This document shows positions 26,031-33,417 of a DNA stretch of 64,000 bases, piece after piece. Position numbers and translations under genes: made by a program. How positions within the stretch are numbered: the stretch's first letter is position 1; every line of letters begins with the position of its first letter. The stretch comes from Dictyobacter aurantiacus (lineage in GTDB: Bacteria > Chloroflexota > Ktedonobacteria > Ktedonobacterales > Ktedonobacteraceae): positions 930,001 through 994,000 of the forward strand of contig NZ_BIFQ01000001.1 in NCBI RefSeq assembly GCF_003967515.1, in the 5' to 3' direction. The notes beneath the pieces were generated by a model. That model did not search any database and was not told the DNA's origin. It saw only the letters and a program-made list of their open reading frames with translations.

Positions 26031-26402
26031 ACGGAGGGCTAAGGTGCGTATGGGGGGACGGTCTGGCGGCTGTCCTCTCTTCTGTTCTTTTTTATATATT
26101 TTCTCTATCCCTATCTAAGATTAGAATGTGTCTGACTTCCGTCATGCAGGGGGTGCATGCTCGCCCCCGCACGCGCGTCCGCTCCGCAGCCGCACTGGTT
26201 TTATGTATTCGTGCAGGGGCGCGCTGATGCGCGCCCCCTGCACGAATACATAACGGAATTCTGAGCACCGAACGTGCGAAAACCCATGCAGGCTGCAAGC
26301 CATCATCATGAGAGTCAGACACGCTCTTATATAAATTGAAAAATAAAGTGAATTAATAAATATTTTGCGCAAAATGCGTATATCAGAAAGGAATGAAGCT
26401 CA
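26031..26402. other. Intergenic stretch with a large hairpin
   Basis: No gene is supported. At 26201-26253 a stem of about 24 bp (arms starting TTATGTATTCGTGCAGGGG, and its complement, one bulged C) closes a TGAT loop. It lies 170 bases after the thaumatin stop and may end that transcript, although the position is distant and no T-run follows the stem on the plus strand. Confidence 0.5.
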
Positions 26403-27287
26403 ATGGATAGAATTTTCAGAAGAAATAACCGGGGAGGAACAGGTAACCGGGGGGATGCAGGCAGGCAGCGAGAAACAGGGAACCGGCAGAATAATGGGGA
26501 CAATAGATCAGCGTTTAATCCTATTCGAGATGGTACGGATGAACCTCTTCCTCGTTATGAAGAGCGTGAATCCCATCAACAACTCCATGAAGTCGCTCCA
26601 CCCACTCTTTCACCTGATGGCGTTCGATACACTGTTTCAACTAGAATTCGGGCTATGCAGCTTCATGAATGTGGATCACAGCTGTATGAAGCACGGCGGC
26701 GTGCCGCACAGGAGAGATCAGGAATGACGGAAACGGGGCAAGGGGGAGATGGATGGACAGCGGATGAACAGCGAAGAATGCAAGAGGAGGCCAATGCTCG
26801 TCGTAGGCTGCGAGGATTAGGAACGGGGGATTCTGCTCAAGAGTCAGGAGGGCTGCGACGGATGGATACAAGAGCCAGGGAAGAAGCACGACTTGCAGCA
26901 GAATACTACGCGACGCATGATGGTGGAGGAAGTAACGACGGGTCTGGAAGGCTGCGACGGATGGATACAAGAGCCAGGGAAGAAGCACGACTTGCAGCAG
27001 AATACTACGCGACGCATGATGGTGGAGGAAGTAACGACGGGTCTGGAAGGCTTCGGCGGACGGATACAAGAGCCAGAGAAGAAGCACGACTTGCAGCAGA
27101 ATACTACGCTCTAGAGACACCTGATGGTGGAGGAAGTAACGACGGGTCTGGAAGGCCTCGGCGGACGGATACAGGAGCCATTCGAGACGAGAGGAGGAAT
27201 ATAATGATCGATTTCGCTTCAGGAGGGGCAGATATTGGATTTTACGGCTCGCCGGATGTTATTCGAGATATACAGCCAACGCAGTAG
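26403..27287 (+). CDS. Hydrophilic protein with 33-residue tandem repeats
   Basis: 294 residues, no signal peptide or membrane segment, rich in Arg, Glu, Gly and Asn. The N-terminus is disordered (RNNRGGTGNRGDAGRQRE); a middle part holds PPTLSPDGVRYTVSTRIRAM. Residues ~150-260 are repeats of a 33-residue unit (RRMDTRAREEARLAAEYYAT then HDGGGSNDGSGRL): two near-identical copies, a third with an insertion and a partial fourth. Each unit is a charged helix plus a Gly/Ser linker. The unusual non-repetitive tail is FASGGADIGFYGSPDVI. Family unknown. A scaffold or a secreted effector-like protein are both possible. AGGAATGA precedes the ATG. Confidence 0.65.
   Translation: MDRIFRRNNRGGTGNRGDAGRQRETGNRQNNGDNRSAFNPIRDGTDEPLPRYEERESHQQLHEVAPPTLSPDGVRYTVSTRIRAMQLHECGSQLYEARRRAAQERSGMTETGQGGDGWTADEQRRMQEEANARRRLRGLGTGDSAQESGGLRRMDTRAREEARLAAEYYATHDGGGSNDGSGRLRRMDTRAREEARLAAEYYATHDGGGSNDGSGRLRRTDTRAREEARLAAEYYALETPDGGGSNDGSGRPRRTDTGAIRDERRNIMIDFASGGADIGFYGSPDVIRDIQPTQ
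26851..27150 (+). repeat. 99-bp in-frame tandem repeat
   Basis: Copies begin at about 26851, 26950 and 27049, each 99 bp, followed by a truncated copy after a short insertion. The first two are nearly identical base for base, pointing to recent slippage or unequal exchange; copy number may vary between strains. Confidence 0.9.
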
Positions 27288-27437
27288 GAAGCGGTAGAGG
27301 GAACGCCTGCTTCCTCACGCTCCGGTGTCAAGTACCCAATTCTATATACACCCAATGATGGATATATACGGAGGACGAAACTGATCACGAAATGGAAGCC
27401 AAAACCATTTCTGTTTTTTAATTGGCACGCACTTTTC

Positions 27438-27508
27438 GTACCATATTGACGGAAGAAGTCAAAGGCAAAAGCGATAGCGCCCCTTGGCTTCTTTTGTCAA
27501 TATGGTAC
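27438..27508 (-). terminator. Long inverted repeat at the end of the IS3 orfB
   Basis: GTACCATATTGAC...GAAG at 27438 pairs with CTTC...GTCAATATGGTAC ending at 27508, about 25 pairs with few mismatches and a 13-base loop. The right arm contains the orfB stop codon (27497-27499). It probably blocks transcription out of or into the element. Confidence 0.55.
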
Positions 27509-28317
27509 ACTCTTTGCTGCCAATGCTGCGTTTGCCTGTACAGAAATCCGATTCGGTGCCGTCGTTAATCGTATTTCCCCAGCAATGGGGAGTCCATGCG
27601 CTTGTGCATACTGATCGGGCGAGAGATCATTCAGTCCCTCATGTGGTCGGATTTCATTGTAGAAGTTGATCCAATCTTCTGCTGCTTGAAGAAACACCCC
27701 AAGCGTTTCATACCGCCGACGCTCCGCAACGGAGAGCTTAAACTGTCCCACAAATCGCTCGGCATAGCCATTATCCGTTGGCGTCCCTGCACGACTCATC
27801 GAACGAAGAAATCCCTTTTCAAGTAAAGCTGCTTGTGTTACCGCTGCTCCAAATTGGCTTCCCTGGTCTGAATGAAAGATGGCCAGCGGGATCGCATCGT
27901 TGATCAGGTTGATCGTGTTCACCACCAGTTCAGCACGCATATGGGACTCGAAGGCCATCACCAGAATGTGCCTCGTCTGTTTCCACAGCGCAAAGCATCC
28001 ACGAATCCTGGTTTGGTCAGCCAGTTTGATCTCAAAAATGTCGGAAAACATCACTTCTTCTAGACCAGGAAGGATGGCCTGATCGGTTGAAATACCCGTT
28101 TGTTGTGCGAACTGCTCACGGATTTTTTCAGGGTTACGGAGCAAATTGGGCACCGTACTCTTCGCTTTTCCCGGATAGGTGTACTTTCTTCTCTTTCTCC
28201 GCGCAGTGATACCATATTTCTTCATCACTCGCTTCACCCGATTTTTCCCCATATGCAGAATTTTTCCGAGCTTGCGATGCCCCATGGTATCGTCTTTTTC
28301 ATACCAGGCTTGAGTCT
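27497..28317 (-). pseudogene. IS3-family transposase orfB, 5'-truncated
   Basis: The frame reads QAWYEKDDTMGHRKLGKILH, the HTH-21 region of IS3/IS150 orfB, then the rve integrase core: MFSDIFEIKLADQT (Asp), IFHSDQGSQFGAAV (Asp), SRAGTPTDNGYAERFVGQFK (Glu), ending ...AALAAKSVPY. The catalytic domain is whole. The N-terminal part and orfA are missing; the break coincides with the end of the IS256 element at 28317, so that insertion (or a deletion next to it) removed them. It could still make a catalytic fragment from an internal start at 28285. Confidence 0.85.
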
Positions 28318-28345
28318 GTCAAGACTTTTGTGTATGTATTTTGCT

Positions 28346-29557
28346 CTATTGGGGAAAACGCTCCCCAAAGAGCAAAGCAAAGCAATTGAGCGCTGGCACC
28401 CAATGGTAAATGGGCATGGTCCACTTTTTGGCAATATTGAACATGGCCAGGTACACGACTTTGTAGACGGCTTCCTCGGAGGGGAACATGCGGTGGTTCC
28501 GTGTCACCTTGCGCAATGACATGTTGACTGACTCAATTGCGTTGGTGGTATAGATCACTTTGCGAATATCTTCTGGATAGGTAAACAACGGGATAACATG
28601 GCTCCAGTGGCTTCTCCATAACTTACTGATGCTCGCATATTTTGGGTCCCATTTCTCTGCAAACAGTTCTAACTGAAATTCCGCTTCCATTTCCGTGGCG
28701 GCGGCATAGATCTGCTTCAAGTCGGCGGCCACCTCCTTGCGGTGCTTGTAGGACACATATTTGAGCGAGTTGCGCACCATGTGCACCATACACAGTTGGA
28801 CCTGGGTCTGCGGATAGAGCGTTTCGATGGCTTCGGGCAAGCCAGTGAGCCCATCCACACAAGCGACAAACATATCTTTGAGTCCCCGATTGTGCAACTC
28901 GGTGAACACGGAAAGCCAGAATTTGGCGCCTTCGTTGTGGCCTAACCACATTCCAAGCAATTCTTTTTGGCCCTGCATGTTGACCCCTAAAGCCAGATAG
29001 AGGGCGCGATTGATGATGCGCTGGTTCTCCCGTACTTTGACCACCAGGCAGTCCACGTAGACAATCGGGTAAAGCACCTCCAGCGGGCGATTCTGCCACT
29101 GACGCACCTCATCAAGCACGGCTTCGGTGACATTGGAGACAAACGTGGCTGAAATGTCAACACCATAGAGCTCCTGGATCTGCGCTTGAATATCACGGGT
29201 CGTCATGCCACGGGCGTAGAGCGCCAGGATCTTCTCGTCAAAGCCCTCCAGCCGTGTTTCATGCTTGGGGATCAAGACAGGCTCAAAACTGGCATCACGA
29301 TCCCGTGGCATGTCAATGCTCACCTCTCCTTGTGATCCTTTGAGGGTTTTGCGGCTGCGTCCATTGCGGACGTTGGTGCATTCTTCAGTGCGCTTGCCAT
29401 GCTTAGGATAGCCGAGATGTTCTTCCATCTCTGCTTCCAAACAGCGTTCGATCAACGCGCCAGTGAGTTGTTTGAGAAATCCGCCTTCAGCGAGCAGCTG
29501 TTTCGGATCGCTGCATTCTTTGAGCAGTTCATCAATGAGTTCGCGTCGAATGGTCAT
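28346..29557 (-). CDS. IS256-family transposase
   Basis: 403 residues from the ATG at 29557 (AGAGGAAA upstream; ten more codons are open). N-terminus MTIRRELIDELLKECSDPKQ, then GGFLKQLTGALIERCLEAEM and EHLGYPKH. DDE/D(2)H core: VLYPIVYVDCLVVKVREN (Asp), FVACVDGLTGLPEAIETLYP (Asp), QVQLCMVHMVRNSLKYV and the Glu in YTTNAIESVNMSLRKVTRNH. Full length and free of lesions, so probably active. It is the likely source family for the relic at 3.8-4.0 kb. Confidence 0.95.
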   Translation of the reverse strand: MTIRRELIDELLKECSDPKQLLAEGGFLKQLTGALIERCLEAEMEEHLGYPKHGKRTEECTNVRNGRSRKTLKGSQGEVSIDMPRDRDASFEPVLIPKHETRLEGFDEKILALYARGMTTRDIQAQIQELYGVDISATFVSNVTEAVLDEVRQWQNRPLEVLYPIVYVDCLVVKVRENQRIINRALYLALGVNMQGQKELLGMWLGHNEGAKFWLSVFTELHNRGLKDMFVACVDGLTGLPEAIETLYPQTQVQLCMVHMVRNSLKYVSYKHRKEVAADLKQIYAAATEMEAEFQLELFAEKWDPKYASISKLWRSHWSHVIPLFTYPEDIRKVIYTTNAIESVNMSLRKVTRNHRMFPSEEAVYKVVYLAMFNIAKKWTMPIYHWVPALNCFALLFGERFPQ

Positions 29558-29644
29558 ACGTTTTTCCTCTTCTTCCATCTTCCTCATCCTATTATACGTT
29601 ACGTCTTACGTATCACGTATTACGTATTATTTACACAAAATATT

Positions 29645-31355
29645 GGCTCTTCCGCACTTTCCGTGCTGGGCTTGCAACCCCTATTCGTAGAAAAAGATGG
29701 AGGGAAATTGTTTTGCCTCCAATAAAATCATGAATGAGGTGCTCCTTCTTGCCAATGCTTCCGTTCTCGTTATCCGGTTTTGCCATTCAACACATCACAC
29801 ATATCAGGGAGATCCTAACTATTACGGCCTGTGCCACTAGTCCCACAGCGGCTTGCCCATCTTGCCAACACGTTTCGTCTCATATCCATAGTTATTACAC
29901 ACGCTCACCACAAGACTTGCCGGTCAGCGGTCACATTGTCCAGCTTGTTTTACGAGTGCGGCGTTTCCGCTGCTTGAATCACACTTGCCAGCGACAAACC
30001 TTTGCCGAACGCTTGCCTAGTCTTCCCGTTTCAGCCCGGCAAACGACTCGGTTAGCAACATTGCTGGATGGCATCGCTGTTGTTCTCAGTGGACAAGCAG
30101 GCTCACGACTCACCGAGCAATTAGCCATGCCAGTGAGCGCCGATACACTTCTCCGACGAGCCAAAAAGAAGGCCCCACCGTCACCAACGCCCCGAATCCT
30201 GGGTGTGGACGATTTTGCTTTTCGACGCGGGCGCACCTATGGGACGATCCTCATCAATTTAGAAAGTCACCAACCAGTTGATGTGCTGGAAGATAGGAGC
30301 GCAGAAACCTTTGCCGACTGGCTCAGGAAGCATCCAGGCGTCGAAATTATCAGCCGAGATCGTTCCAAGGACTACCTACGTGGGGCAACTGAAGGCGCAC
30401 CACAAGCCCAACAAGTCATAGATCGCTGGCATCTGTTAAAAAATCTTCGGGAAGCTGTCGAGCGATTTCTCAGTCATACCCAAATGCCAGAGGAGGTAAG
30501 AGCGGAAATCAGCTTGACGATTGCGCCGCGTCAGAAGAGAACCAGTGGCGAGCGAGCTCGCTCCGAGGGCTCACGAAACCGACGCCTGGCACTCTACAAT
30601 CAGGTGGTGGAGTTATCCAAGCAAGGAGGGACTATTCAGGGGATCGCCAGACAACTCCAGATCAGCCGGCAAACGGTTCGCAAGTTTGTTCAGGCCTCCA
30701 CTTTTCCTGAATTTCAGCGAGTTCCTCGCACCAAGAGCGCGATTGACCCATATCGCCCATATCTGCAAGAGCGTTGGGAAGCAGGATGCCGCACCATCGA
30801 CCAGTTATGGAAGGATGTGCAAGAGCGTGGATTTACTGGTAGTTGGATGATGGTCTACCGCTGGGTTCAACTTCAACAGGACGAGAGAGCTGAGGCAGCC
30901 GACCAAACGCAACAAAACACGCAGACGAGAACAAACAAACTGGCTCCGCGCCATCTTGCCTGGCTGTTTCTTCACAATCCTGAACATCTGGAGAAGCAAG
31001 AACGAGAGGCCCTTGCTCTGCTGCGAAAAGTACCAAGCATCGAAACAGCCTATGGATTAGTCCAACAATTTGTCGTGATGCTCACAGTGCACAACGCCAA
31101 ACCACTGGATACCTGGCTCTGGGACTGCCAACTGAGCGGGATTAGCGACCTGGTGACCTTTGCTCAGGGCTTGGAAAAAGAAGGTTCTGCTCTCCACGCA
31201 GCGTTCACTCTTCCGTACAGCAATGGACCTGTCGAAGGAAAAATAAATAAATTGAAATATATAAAGCGATCCATGTATGGGCGAGGTGGTTTCCCGCTCT
31301 TACGCCAAAAGGTTTTGAAAGCTGGATGATGGAGCACGGAAAGTGCGGAAGAGCC
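29645..31355. mobile_element. ISL3-family insertion sequence
   Basis: 1711 bp with perfect 23-bp terminal inverted repeats beginning GGCTCTTCCGCACTTTCCGT. It is flanked by an exact 8-bp direct repeat AAAATATT (29637-29644 and 31356-31363), the standard ISL3 target duplication. It landed in the right terminal repeat of the IS256 element. Carries one intact transposase gene. Confidence 0.95.
29734..31329 (+). CDS. ISL3-family transposase (HTH-containing form)
   Basis: 531 residues. N-terminal zinc-finger region CPSCQHVSSHIHSYYTRSPQ then RRFRCLNHTCQRQTFAERLP; DDE core ILGVDDFAFRRGRTYGTILI (Asp), SRDRSKDYLRGATEGAPQAQ (Asp), DRWHLLKNLREAVERFL, and the C-terminal GPVEGKINKLKYIKRSMYGR with the Glu. 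Between them an IS21-like HTH (GIARQLQISRQTVRKFVQAS) is inserted, as in the longer ISL3 group. No lesions, so probably active. Confidence 0.94.
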   Translation: MRCSFLPMLPFSLSGFAIQHITHIREILTITACATSPTAACPSCQHVSSHIHSYYTRSPQDLPVSGHIVQLVLRVRRFRCLNHTCQRQTFAERLPSLPVSARQTTRLATLLDGIAVVLSGQAGSRLTEQLAMPVSADTLLRRAKKKAPPSPTPRILGVDDFAFRRGRTYGTILINLESHQPVDVLEDRSAETFADWLRKHPGVEIISRDRSKDYLRGATEGAPQAQQVIDRWHLLKNLREAVERFLSHTQMPEEVRAEISLTIAPRQKRTSGERARSEGSRNRRLALYNQVVELSKQGGTIQGIARQLQISRQTVRKFVQASTFPEFQRVPRTKSAIDPYRPYLQERWEAGCRTIDQLWKDVQERGFTGSWMMVYRWVQLQQDERAEAADQTQQNTQTRTNKLAPRHLAWLFLHNPEHLEKQEREALALLRKVPSIETAYGLVQQFVVMLTVHNAKPLDTWLWDCQLSGISDLVTFAQGLEKEGSALHAAFTLPYSNGPVEGKINKLKYIKRSMYGRGGFPLLRQKVLKAG

Positions 31356-31368
31356 AAAATATTTTACA

Positions 31369-31442
31369 CACTCCGTATTGGCGAAATCCAGACAGATATC
31401 TCCACCAACCAACTCAAATTCTTTGGTGATGACTGTGCTCAC
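31369..31442 (-). pseudogene. N-terminal fragment of a CGNR zinc-finger (ABATE-domain) regulator
   Basis: Reads MSTVITKEFELVGGDICLDF then ANTEC before running into the IS256 end. FELVGGxxCLDFxNT is the start of ABATE/CGNR zinc-finger proteins, which are likely stress-response transcription factors. About 25 codons remain of ~190. AAGGAAGAAGG lies before the ATG. The promoter region it shared with the divergent epoxide hydrolase gene is still intact. Confidence 0.75.
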
Positions 31443-31466
31443 ATCCTTCTTCCTTTATTCCTTTTT

Positions 31467-31560
31467 GGTAACCATTAAAAATGACTTGACAGGTTACCAT
31501 CAATAGCTCTACACTGTAACGTATAAATAGCATAATAACAGGTTACAATCACCTGTCAAG
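31467..31560 (+). promoter_or_regulatory. Promoter and TGACAGGT operators before the epoxide hydrolase gene
   Basis: TTGACA (31486-31491), 18 bases, TACACT (31510-31515) is a good promoter toward the hydrolase. Boxes of the form T(G/A)ACAGGTTAC occur at 31487 and 31537, the latter forming an inverted repeat with ACCTGTCA at 31551-31558; GGTAACCATT at 31467 is an inverted half. The boxes overlap the -35 and the leader, so a repressor is likely; the truncated CGNR gene may have encoded it. Confidence 0.5.
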
Positions 31561-31572
31561 GAGATATGTTGG

Positions 31573-32745
31573 ATGCAACAAGAACCATTCACTATCAGCA
31601 TTGCGCAAACAATTCTTGATGATGTAACGAAGCGTTTGGAGCGAGTACGGTGGCCTGATGAGGTCGAGGGGGCGGAATGGGATTATGGAGCAAACCGTGA
31701 ATATATGCGGGAACTGGTTGACTACTGGAGAAACACGTTTGATTGGCGCGCCGAGGAAGCACGGCTGAATCAGTGGCACCATTATCGAGTTCTTCTAGAC
31801 GATATGCAAATCCATTTTATCCATGAACGAGGGCGAGGACCCAATCCGCTTCCATTAATTATTACTCATGGGTGGCCGGGCTCATTCGTTGAGATGCTCA
31901 AGTTGTTGCCTCTTCTTATTGATCCTGCTGCGCATGGCGGTGACCCGGAAGACGCCTTTGATGTCATTCTTCCCTCTTTGCCCGGCTTCGGGTTCTCCGA
32001 TCGACCAGTGAGACAAGGTATAACCAATATGCAGATTGCCGACCTGTGGAAACGCTTGATGGTGGACGTTCTTGGTTATCCACATTTCGGAGCAGGTGGC
32101 GGTGATATTGGTTCCGGCGTGACGCAACGCCTGGCACTCATGTATCCTGATCGGCTCATTGGTATGCATCTCACGTACCTGGGATCTGCACTGTCATCGC
32201 TTGATCCACAGGGACTATCAGAGGCAGAAAGGCACTATCTCCACGAGGTTGAGCGCTGGTCAGCGAAGGAGGGAGCCTACTCACATTTGCACGCAACCAG
32301 ACCTCAAACACTGGCGTATGCTTTGAATGACTCGCCGGCTGGTCTAGCAGCATGGATTGTCGAGAAGTTTCGCGCCTGGAGCGATTGCGAAGGAGAGGTG
32401 GAAAGGCGTTTTAGCAAGGATGAATTACTCACGAATATTATGTTGTACTGGGTGACAGAAACAATCTCATCTTCAATGCGTCTCTATTTTGAAAATGCTC
32501 GTAACCTTTCCCCTTTACAGTCGGGACAACATATTGAAGTCCCGACAGCGTTTGCCCTCTTTCCCAAAGAGATCAACCAGCCACCACGTGAGTGGGCAGA
32601 ACGCACCCTGCGGCTGCAGCGTTGGACACAGATGCCACGAGGTGGTCATTTCGCTGCGATGGAAGAACCAGCATTGCTTGCGGAAGATCTTCGTGCCTTC
32701 TTTCGTCCTCTGCGCACACATAATGTGACAAAGCAAACGTTATAG
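31573..32745 (+). CDS. Epoxide hydrolase (EHN-domain, microsomal-like)
   Basis: 390 residues. The N-terminal EHN domain (FTISIAQTILDDVTKRLERV, RWPDEVEGAEWDYG) wraps the alpha/beta fold. HGWPGSFVEM is the oxyanion motif, LPGFGFSD follows, and the nucleophile Asp178 lies in AGGGDIGSGVTQRLA. The catalytic His is in MPRGGHFAAMEEPALLAED. Such enzymes open epoxides to diols and are usually cytosolic in bacteria. GGAGATAT precedes the ATG, and upstream TGACAGGT operators suggest induction by its substrate. Length and motifs are complete. Confidence 0.92.
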   Translation: MQQEPFTISIAQTILDDVTKRLERVRWPDEVEGAEWDYGANREYMRELVDYWRNTFDWRAEEARLNQWHHYRVLLDDMQIHFIHERGRGPNPLPLIITHGWPGSFVEMLKLLPLLIDPAAHGGDPEDAFDVILPSLPGFGFSDRPVRQGITNMQIADLWKRLMVDVLGYPHFGAGGGDIGSGVTQRLALMYPDRLIGMHLTYLGSALSSLDPQGLSEAERHYLHEVERWSAKEGAYSHLHATRPQTLAYALNDSPAGLAAWIVEKFRAWSDCEGEVERRFSKDELLTNIMLYWVTETISSSMRLYFENARNLSPLQSGQHIEVPTAFALFPKEINQPPREWAERTLRLQRWTQMPRGGHFAAMEEPALLAEDLRAFFRPLRTHNVTKQTL

Positions 32746-33033
32746 GTAAAAGCTTCCAGCTCTTTGTCCAGGGCTGTCCTCAATCCCTCTCTGCGTCGCT
32801 GGTAACGGTGGGGTGGAAAGCGAGGGGTAATGTCCAAGGAAGCTTCTAGTCGAAAGAGGCAACCGGGCTAGAGGAAAACGGAGAGGATGAAATAACTGAA
32901 CCTTCGATGAGGTTGCGTTAGACCAGGTCATCGGAACGGCTAAGTCGATGATGCCGGAGCAAGGAAACCGTAGCATTTTTATGCGGCCAGGGACATCCAG
33001 CTCCCGCAGCAAAGAAAGAAGAAAGAAAGAAGG
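32746..33033. other. Gene-free stretch left of the intron-split IS256 element
   Basis: No supported coding frame, promoter or strong hairpin was found. It separates the epoxide hydrolase stop from the left inverted repeat of the next element, and ends in a purine-rich run (33011-33033). Confidence 0.4.
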
Positions 33034-33070
33034 GACACCATCCCGATTGTTGTGTAATAGCAGAAACGTT

Positions 33071-33328
33071 CTATTGAGAAAACGTTTTTGCGAGATCAAG
33101 CAAACGAGCGAATAAGTGGGAACAGCAGATCAACGGAAACATCGTGGCCCACACAATCGTGAGACACGATGTTTCCGTCGTGAAGCTGTCACTCTGATCC
33201 GTTCGCTGCCTCACATTGCTAAAAAAACGTTCAATGGCATTGGCCGTGCGAATGTAGCGGTGCATAACTGGCGGAAAGTCATAATAGGTCAGAAGGTGCT
33301 CCTCATCTTCGCACAGGCTTCGTATGGC
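33071..33328 (-). CDS. IS256 transposase, second exon
   Basis: 86 codons: AIRSLCEDEEHLLTYYDFPP, then VMHRYIRTANAIERFFSNVR with the catalytic Glu, and TETSCLTIVWATM to the stop at 33071. This is the normal C-terminus of the same IS256 subgroup as exon 1. Joined at 33328 to exon 1 (36416) it gives YPE|AIRSL in frame and a 405-residue protein. The last ~20 residues (CCSHLFARLLDLAKTFSQ) differ from what I know of the subgroup and may be shifted. Confidence 0.8.
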   Translation of the reverse strand, partial: AIRSLCEDEEHLLTYYDFPPVMHRYIRTANAIERFFSNVRQRTDQSDSFTTETSCLTIVWATMFPLICCSHLFARLLDLAKTFSQ

Positions 33329-33417
33329 GTTGGGTAGGGAGCCAGCGCCTTTTCCTGTTTCCAGGCTAGGTTTCTGTCACCCCCCCACCGAATGAAGTAG
33401 GATACCGGGGAGGTCCC

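Larger units (their letters stand above)
28317..31368. mobile_element. IS256-family element carrying a nested ISL3 element
   Basis: Ends are inferred from imperfect inverted repeats: TGTCAAGACTTTTGTGTA from 28317 and, read inward from 31368, TGTAAAATATTTTGTGTA (14 of 18 match). Without the ISL3 insert it would be about 1.33 kb, normal for IS256. No target duplication is visible: the left flank is IS3 orfB and the right flank a CGNR-type gene, so a deletion or recombination has joined unrelated flanks. Confidence 0.75.

Noticed and set aside
26653..27120. Long antisense frame (about 155 codons) opposite the 33-residue repeats
   Set aside because: It is an open frame caused by the repeat composition of the sense gene; it has no ribosome site and its sequence is only the repeat mirrored.
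26851..27150. CRISPR-like repeat array
   Set aside because: The repeats are adjacent, in frame and 99 bp long without spacers; no cas genes are present.
33370..33400. Intron 3' end at CCTAC
   Set aside because: It is a plausible group II end, but joining there would put the transposase C-terminus out of frame and leave extra codons; the ...CCCAAC end restores the frame exactly.
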